From: Epiperipatus broadwayi
Taxonomy: Eukaryota; Onychophora; Udeonychophora; Euonychophora; Peripatidae
Direction of reading: 5' to 3'
Assembly: GCA_028023455.1 (NCBI GenBank)
Contig: JAQFVV010006200.1
Span: 3,235,738-3,299,737, forward strand
DNA: 64,000 nt
Made by a program: the position numbers and the translations under genes. This document shows positions 61,370 through 64,000 of the stretch, piece by piece. The number at the start of each line of letters is the position of its first letter. Position 1 is the stretch's first letter. The notes beneath the pieces are model-generated. The model did not search any database, was not told the origin of the DNA, and worked only from the letters and a program-made list of their open reading frames with translations.

Positions 61370-61565
61370 CTATATTCTTAATTTATATAATATAATGTTA
61401 AATCATCTATGCTCTTTATTACTGTTTTACAATGCTTTAATTACAATTCTTTATGACAGTTTCGATTGCCCCAGCAAACTTCTTCAGAACTAATTAAAAC
61501 ATTGTAAAACAATAATAAAGAGCATATATGATTTAATATTATACTATACTTTTTAAATTATATAT
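61370..61565 (-). repeat. hairpin element with a central hammerhead-like core
   Basis: The arms (about 61385-61445 and 61491-61560) pair over about 60 bp (atgctctttatta-tgttttacaatg-tttaatta and inverse). Unlike the other foldbacks, a single core sits in the loop, so the arms act as one long stem I. Confidence 0.85.
61455..61487 (-). ncRNA. hammerhead ribozyme-like motif with long stem I
   Basis: On the minus strand: CUGAAGA, extra A, stem II GUUUGC-UGGG-GCAAUC (five of six pairs), GAAAC, U, GUC. All invariant positions are present. Stem I begins with a U-A pair, then an internal loop, then nine pairs (UUUUAAUUA with UAAUUAAAG) running into the long arm. Confidence 0.55.
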
Positions 61566-63687
61566 GCATATCATACATATAAAAAAGCATCCATGTTACA
61601 CACAAAGTATTAAAATGTAGTTATATATATATATTGTACTCATCAGGGTCTAGTGTAGTTAACCATAAGCTCAGTAAAATATTATGGCCAACATGTGCAT
61701 CAAAAAGCAACAAGTGTAACCTTGAGTAGCTAGCTCTTATGCTGCTCTAAACAATTTGTCTAATCAAAAATTCTACTACTTTCTCAATTAATATTATAAA
61801 ACAGGTTCACATACAATCAGCTTATTATATAAAAATTATTAATCAAAATAAATCTCTCTTAATCAAATCTCAGGGTTATTAGTAAAAAAAAAAAAACTCT
61901 CTAATAAACTAACATAATCATATTCTTCTTCTCAGATCATTATCCAAACAATGAATGTGGTCCTAGTAAATAATAATGATATGGACCAATTTTTGGATAA
62001 TATTCTATTACAATAAATAAATGTTAATTTAAAATTAATCATGAATCTCTGAAATAATTATATAGCAATCTAGGATGGCGTTCGTGATAGTATCAATAAT
62101 TTTGTTGTTATCCATATATTACACTAAAAGATTCTCTTATAATCTTAATCAAAATAAAACAATATAATACTGTTAACCAAGAATGTTACTTAAAAAACAT
62201 CAACAATATAAATTTTAATAAAATGACTTTTATATATGTCTGATTTTGGATTTTCTGATAATGCAGATGATGATACAGATACAAATTTCAGAAGTAATAA
62301 TTAAATCAATATTTTATTATTACTAATAAATATGACATGGATAAATCATTAGAATTTTAATAAGATCAAAATTATAATTATCACAGTGTTTAAATAGAAT
62401 TTTAATTACCCCCCCCCCAATAATAAATTAATAAATACAATATGATTTAACTATGAATGTGGAAAGCTCTTAGAATTATTTATTAATCTAGCTTTCATTC
62501 CATATGTCACAGTATGAAATATATTTAATGATATTAACAAATATATCTTACCAGCAATATAATAGCTTTGGATTTGAAGAAGATGTATAATTTTATAACC
62601 ACATAAAATAATTATAATTTTAAGCATAAAATATTTTATAAAGATTTTTAATATATCAGATACACAGACTAGATATATCAACAATATCAACCTTCTTAAG
62701 CTATTCTTATTGCCATAAGAGAGAAATAAAGGCATAGTTGGTATTGCACAAGACTTTACAAATTTTCATCAAGATAAACATCAAGGAATGCAAAAGATAT
62801 TGTGCTAGAATAGACTCAAAATAAACACTTGTCCAAAAGTGTACATAAATAATTAGAACCTTATCTTTATTCTTAATAAATATACCAAATTGATGAAAAT
62901 ATAGTATTATTAGCTATGTGTCACCTAAGATAGACTATATCTTAAAAGTATGATAAGAATAATTATGAAAATAGCTTTAATCCTACTATCTCATATAGTC
63001 ATATGGCAATAACAAACATATGATGTGAAAAAATGATAAAAATATAATAATTAAAGCAAAATATACTAAGCATATGAATTGTAGCTTAACAATTTAATAA
63101 GGAAAATATACATCTACTTCTCTAATTGCTCCATTTATTTATAAATACTCTAAACAATTCCATTCAAGATGTATACATTACTTTTAATTATATTTCAAGA
63201 CAGTAATATTCTGAGGATTCCCATAATCAATATAGTACAAATCATTCATAAATAATAAATATGCAATATCATAAATATAATACATATATAATTGAAACTT
63301 ACATCTAAATATATATAACTTTTACCATTTAATAGGTCTTAAGTCATGAAATCATTGATTTCAATGCCATTTTTGTAACACAATAGTTCAAATAATGACT
63401 CCTTGGATATGTTGAAGATTTTATTAAAATATTCTGGCAGTGTGAATATTAAATATTGTCAAAACAATTTAGCACTGACATAATTTAAAAAGCTATTCAG
63501 GGTAAATAATAAAGTATATGTTGAAATGATATGAAGATAAGTAAATATAATTTCTTTTGAAACCATTCAAAATTTAAAGTGGTGAAAAAGTAGTAAGCAC
63601 ATTATTTATTTTAAGCAGTATAAGGATAATAATATTATTTCCTTCTGAAGACATATGAGGATTAAATTAATGAAAATATTTATAAAG
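61566..63687. other. non-coding sequence
   Basis: AT-rich, with a C10 tract at 62409-62418. No gene is recognised; the minus-strand open frame at 62451-62735 has random AT-rich composition. Confidence 0.55.
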
Positions 63688-63800
63688 AATAGCTCAGTTG
63701 GTAGAGCGTTTGCCTTATATTCAATATTCAAAAATCTAAAGGGGCGAGTTCAACTTCTAAATGAATATTGTCATTGTGCATATAGGCCAGCAACACCTGA
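63688..63800 (+). repeat. tRNA-derived SINE head
   Basis: TAGCTCAGTTGG (63690-63701) is a perfect pol III A box, and GAGTTCAACTTC (63746-63757) is a B-box-like match 44 bases further on. Pairing typical of a functional tRNA (acceptor and anticodon stems) is not present, so a tRNA-derived SINE or tRNA pseudogene is the better call. The non-tRNA body seems to follow (tgtcattgtgcatataggcc, then acctgaagaag). The open frame across it is spurious. Confidence 0.65.
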
Positions 63801-64000
63801 AGAAGAGTGGAGAATAATACTACTCAAAATATTGTGTAATTACAATATAAGTTCCTTCAAAATAATATTAAGCTTCATAAGACAATAGTAGTTTATTGAG
63901 AGCCCCATACCTATTTTCAGCTATTTGAAATTCATAATAAAGAGTATGCTATTCATTTGGAAGCAATATGTAGACTGTAGTAAGCACCAAATTTATTTTA

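Noticed and set aside
63655-63888. 77-codon frame at the right end as a gene
   Set aside because: It runs across the tRNA-like SINE head; the protein text has no coding character.

Overview
The window looks like a piece of a large, very AT-rich invertebrate (metazoan) nuclear genome. Long introns, GT/AG splice sites, homopolymer and TA tracts, and a mixture of Tigger/pogo, hAT, RTE-type LINE and Penelope-like elements all point this way. There are no bacterial operons. From memory, the host-gene peptide resembles arthropod-like LUC7 proteins, but I cannot name the species.

Only one host gene is supported. It is a LUC7-like (LUC7L) U1 snRNP splicing factor on the minus strand. Coding exon 1 is at 48125-48185 and coding exon 2 at 18991-19085. 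They join in phase to give 52 N-terminal residues across an intron of about 29 kb. Exon 3 was not found, so the gene probably runs off the left edge, and 1-18990 would then be intron 2. A promoter-like stretch with a CCAAT box and a YY1-like site lies at 48186-48310. Everything above 48.3 kb is upstream of the gene.

The rest is mostly mobile-element debris. At 3121-9230 is a Tigger element with 20-bp inverted ends and a TA target duplication; it sits inside a dispersed repeat whose intact relative at about 9.63 kb shows the empty site. RTE-type LINE pieces are at 9.8-10.4, 23.7-24.7, about 25.0, 28.2-29.0 and 47.2 kb. hAT material is at 14.96-16.06 (non-autonomous), 16.1-17.5, 34.1-35.1 and 38.84-40.49 kb, the last with a perfect 8-bp target duplication. 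Penelope-like elements (PLEs) are at 20.3-22.0, 40.85-41.02 and 51.18-53.45 kb.

The most interesting signal lies between 49.8 and 61.6 kb. The third PLE is flanked by inverted copies of its own 3' end, each carrying a hammerhead-ribozyme-like core. Five further foldback elements lie in or near this interval. Four have a hammerhead-like core (CUGANGA, stem II, GAAA, short self-complementary stem III, then UH) in one or both arms or in the loop. The fifth (58062-58957) has no core but has a clean 15-bp target duplication. Hammerheads in PLEs are known. Their repeated placement in palindromic non-autonomous units, often with complementary core mutations in the two arms, is worth a second look.
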